NCBI GenBank assembly: GCA_034687125.1
Contig: JAQGBZ010000031.1
Location: forward strand, 124,001 to 188,000
Source: Neelides folsomi
Taxonomy: Eukaryota > Arthropoda > Collembola > Neelipleona > Neelidae
Direction: 5' to 3'
DNA: 64,000 nt
Of the stretch, positions 60,999 through 64,000 are shown piece after piece. The notes under the pieces are model-generated. The model saw only the letters and a program-made list of their open reading frames with translations. It was not told the DNA's origin and did not search any database. The stretch's first letter is position 1, and every line of letters starts with the position of its first letter. Position numbers and translations under genes: made by a program.

Positions 60999-63646
60999 AT
61001 GAGATGGGTAAGAATTCAATTCAATTATTATTAATTCCCCCAAAAGTTTATCGATATATTTGTTACTTAATTAGTTTTTTCATTAATTTTATATAATATT
61101 TAGTTTTTGATTTTATATCAAAATTTTGATTCCTGTATTTGTAATGCCTAGTTTGTTTTGATCTACAATAGTTTAACTCTAATATGGAAGTTATACAACT
61201 TTACTTTCTCAAACGTTTCTTAAAATTAAACGGTGCGGTTGGTGAAAGGGAAGCAATAAATACTGATATTAGTTTTTGCTGTATTAGTTCAGTGAAGTAT
61301 CTAACGACATGATAAATGAGAAGATTTAAAAGTCATCATTGGAAAACATATATTTTATTTCTCACTTTCAACATTTCAACTTTTAATTCGACTAATGGTT
61401 CAAAGAGTTCAAAGAGTTCATTCTAGTCTACCTATTAACTATTAAATGAAAGATTGAGATTTATCAGGAAATGTTTTTATAAACACTCTGTTACATCGTT
61501 GATAAATACCATTATTTTTACTATAATTTGATAAAACTAATGAAAGGAAACAGAAATCGTACTTATAAACATTGATCTAACTTTAAATAAAAATTATTGA
61601 AGTAGTGGTTTGTTAAACCTATCTGCACCTAAGTATTACAATGTCCAATTTTATGACATTTCTAGATTGTGGTAACCGGATTTGTGTTAAGTGGAATAAT
61701 AGCAAATGTCATTGGTGAACCACCAGTAAGCAACTATCAAAGTAGTTACTACGATGATCATTACCACGATGATGGGCGGTCCCATCATAAAGGGTCAGTA
61801 TTGAACGACATTTCCAATAATTAAATAATTTAATTCAAAATTTAAATAATTTCTCTCCAAATATCGGCTTCAATTTCTCGTAATATCTTTAGGTCTCATA
61901 AACATGGTCATCCCAACCACCATCATCACTCTAGTCATAACGACGAATATTCAGGTTACAAAGGCCATGGTCATAGCCATGGGCATGGGCATGGTCATAG
62001 CCATGGACATGCTCCAGCAAGTGAATATGGTGCCTACAAGGGAGGAAAAAGCAAAGGACACGAGCCATACGCAACAACATATATTCCAAACGAAGAATAT
62101 GGGTAAGATTTACTTAAAAGAAATTATGTACCATATTGGTACAAATTAACTTAAATCACACAAAGTGACAACAAGCGAAACTTCATGAAAACCTCAATTA
62201 AATATTTTCTCATGTGGTTCTTAGCTACAATGACCACCGACCGGATCACAACGAATATAAAGGCCACAGCCATCATGGAGCAACTCATGGTTATAGTGCT
62301 CCAAATTCATACGGTGGTGAACACGGTAATAAATATATTATATATTTCTTATACTTAACAATAATACAATAAGATATCTTAGATATCAAGCCCAACTCTC
62401 ACTTTTCTCTCAAAAGTCATAATTTAGAATTTCTTCCTATACACTTTAATTCCATATAATTTTACAAATCATAATTTAATTAAAAATTAAGTTAATATTA
62501 ATTATATAAAATTAATATAAAATTTTCTTATTTAGACGACTACGGCTATACTGAATACAATGCTCCAAAATCACATAATAGCCACGAACACGGTCACCAT
62601 GAACATCATTCCCATTCTTCTCATGGACATGGACATGGACATGGGCATGGGCATGGACACAAGAAGGGGAAAGGTCACAAGGCTCAATCGTCGTATGGAG
62701 CTCCTTCTTATGGCCCTCCTTCTCATTCCTATGGACCGCCGTCCCATTCATATGGAACTCCTTCACACTCCCATAGCTCGTCACATTACGGAGCTCCGCA
62801 AAATTCTTACGGCCCTCCTTCAAAAGCTTATGGAAGTCCAGCAAAAGCTTATGGAGCTCCTTCACACAAATCATATGGAGCACCAAAGGCCAAAGCTCAT
62901 TATTCGACCCATTCCCACAAGGGATATTCTCACGCTGAATATGTTCCCAAGATCGAGATCATGTATGGAACTCCAACACATTCCTATGGACCTCCCAAGT
63001 CATCACATCATGATGGCCATCACCACCATCATCACCATCACGGCCATAAAGGTCACGATTATGAAGTAAAAGGTTACGGAAAAGGTTTGTAAAATATTTT
63101 TTTAAATTCATTGATGCCTGGAGAACTTTTTGGTGTTTACTACAACCAACACACAAAATAAACATTGTTTATTTTACATAGTAGATTGAAGATTGATGCA
63201 TGCTTTAATTTATTGTAAATTTTGACACTTTGATAGGGGGATATAATGGTTATGGCCACGGAGGATATGGAAGTGAGTCGATGACAAAAACACACACTTT
63301 TGAATCCAATACAACAATTGATCTCATAAAATGACTAATTTAATATTACAAGTTTTATGAGTTTTCTACTTCTAAACAGGTTATGACAGAGTTGACTACG
63401 AGGCGTCTCATCAAAGTCCCAATTATGCTCCGGCTGCATATGGAGGTACTTAATAACACAAATTATAATTATTAAGTTTATTCGTTGCCGTTTAATTAAG
63501 TTTATTAGCCTAAACTTGATAAAAAATGGTGCTTATTAAGATTCTACTTTCACCTTATGACGAGAAAGAACGGGTTATTTTTCATGTTTGGGGTTTTTCT
63601 CTTTTTAGGAGCTTATGACCAAGGGACGAGCTACTATAAAAAATGA
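60999..63646 (+). CDS. Secreted histidine-rich, Gly/Tyr/Pro-repeat (cuticle-like) protein, 8 exons
   Basis: Predicted secreted low-complexity protein of 378 aa. Exons: 60999-61007, 61666-61793, 61893-62102, 62225-62325, 62536-63084, 63237-63272, 63380-63445, 63609-63646. The signal peptide MRWIVVTGFVLSGIIANVIG is split after three codons by intron 1, a common layout in arthropod cuticle genes. The mature chain has His-Gly alternations (HGHGHGHGHG), His-Ser-His blocks and a run HHHHHHHHG. Around them run short repeats of the types SYGPPSHSYGTPSHS, AYGAPSHKSYGAP and GYNGYGHGGYG. There are no Cys residues, and the tail ends YDQGTSYYKK. Tyr-Gly-Pro repeats suggest a structural, possibly cross-linked extracellular protein, and the His clusters should bind Zn, Cu or Ni. 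No conserved enzymatic domain is visible. The precise role (cuticle, silk, mouthpart, adhesive or metal storage) is unknown. Confidence 0.88.
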
Positions 63647-64000
63647 AATGAAAAAAACTAGTATTTCCTCTCCCATCATTTGGGAGACATCAAAACTTAC
63701 CAAAACATCCAATTTTTTTAAACTATTTTCGTTATTAAGTTTTATATTTAATTTTAATGGATCTTGTAAATAATACGAATATTTTACATGATTTTATATG
63801 AAATACAAATAAATATTTTTTAATTAAAATAATCCTGACTTTTTACATTTATTTAAACTATTCATTTAGATATAATTTAAACCATATTTATGTAAGTACT
63901 GGTAGATAGTCAGTTAGCATGCCATAACAGTAAGTAATTACCCTTATTTTATCTATCTAAATTATAATGACATGAACTTAAATAATTATTATTATATTTA
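63647..64000. other. 3' flank of the His-rich gene
   Basis: AATAAA at 63808-63813, about 160 bases after the stop, is the likely poly(A) signal. The rest to the window edge is AT-rich with no gene visible. Confidence 0.55.

Noticed and set aside
62614-62660. Repeats of ATGGACATGG type considered as a CRISPR-like or satellite array
   Set aside because: They are codon repeats (His-Gly) within a coding exon, with no spacers.
62512-63069. Long overlapping frames on both strands rich in His or Met
   Set aside because: Shifted or antisense readings of the repetitive His-rich exon 5; the spliced frame with a signal peptide explains the region.

Overview
The window is eukaryotic nuclear DNA: very AT-rich, genes cut into many short exons by mostly small GT-AG introns, and no bacterial-style operons. 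The protein set (two insect-type GMC oxidoreductases, flotillin-2, an AP endonuclease with a long charged N-terminus, VCP/TER94, RIC-3, CNOT11, a SASH/SKIP-type SAM-SH3-SAM scaffold and a secreted His/Gly/Tyr-rich cuticle-like protein) points to an arthropod, probably a hexapod or close relative. The species cannot be named from the sequence. Exon structures were assembled by hand from splice sites, reading phase and family motifs.

Layout. (1) 1-13,975: a flotillin-2 gene runs on the minus strand (exon 1 at 13,927-13,975, exon 2 at 5,204-5,298, exon 3 at 3,961-4,162, the rest beyond the left edge). Two GMC oxidoreductase paralogues on the plus strand lie inside its region: one at 9,253-12,310 inside intron 1, the other at 270-3,176 inside what should be intron 3. 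(2) 14,934-16,716 (+): AP endonuclease, head-to-head with flotillin-2. (3) 17,577-21,875 (-): complete 12-exon VCP/TER94. (4) 22,815-29,816 (-): a long RIC-3 gene with at least 12 exons. (5) 30,225-31,429 (+): a short CNOT11 sharing a ~0.4 kb divergent promoter region with RIC-3. (6) 32,125-54,680 (-): a 14-coding-exon SASH/SKIP-like scaffold gene, with a probable 5' UTR exon ending at 55,426. (7) 55.4-61.0 kb: no gene recognised. (8) 60,999-63,646 (+): an 8-exon histidine-rich secreted protein.

Three short transposon-derived insertions sit in introns of VCP and RIC-3. A 395-bp element in VCP keeps the C-terminal end of a Tc1/mariner-type transposase frame. A 76-bp near-perfect hairpin in RIC-3 has closely similar outermost ends. 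A ~340-bp element in RIC-3 has palindromic GGATCC-containing ends.

The genes are mostly unrelated housekeeping or neuronal functions and there is no sign of a multi-gene pathway. The notable points are structural: nested genes, divergent promoters, MITE insertions beside splice sites, a 21-nt microexon, a GC-AG intron, a CNOT11 lacking the N-terminal half of the family protein, and the metal-binding-looking His-rich protein. I found no clearly new biological system.
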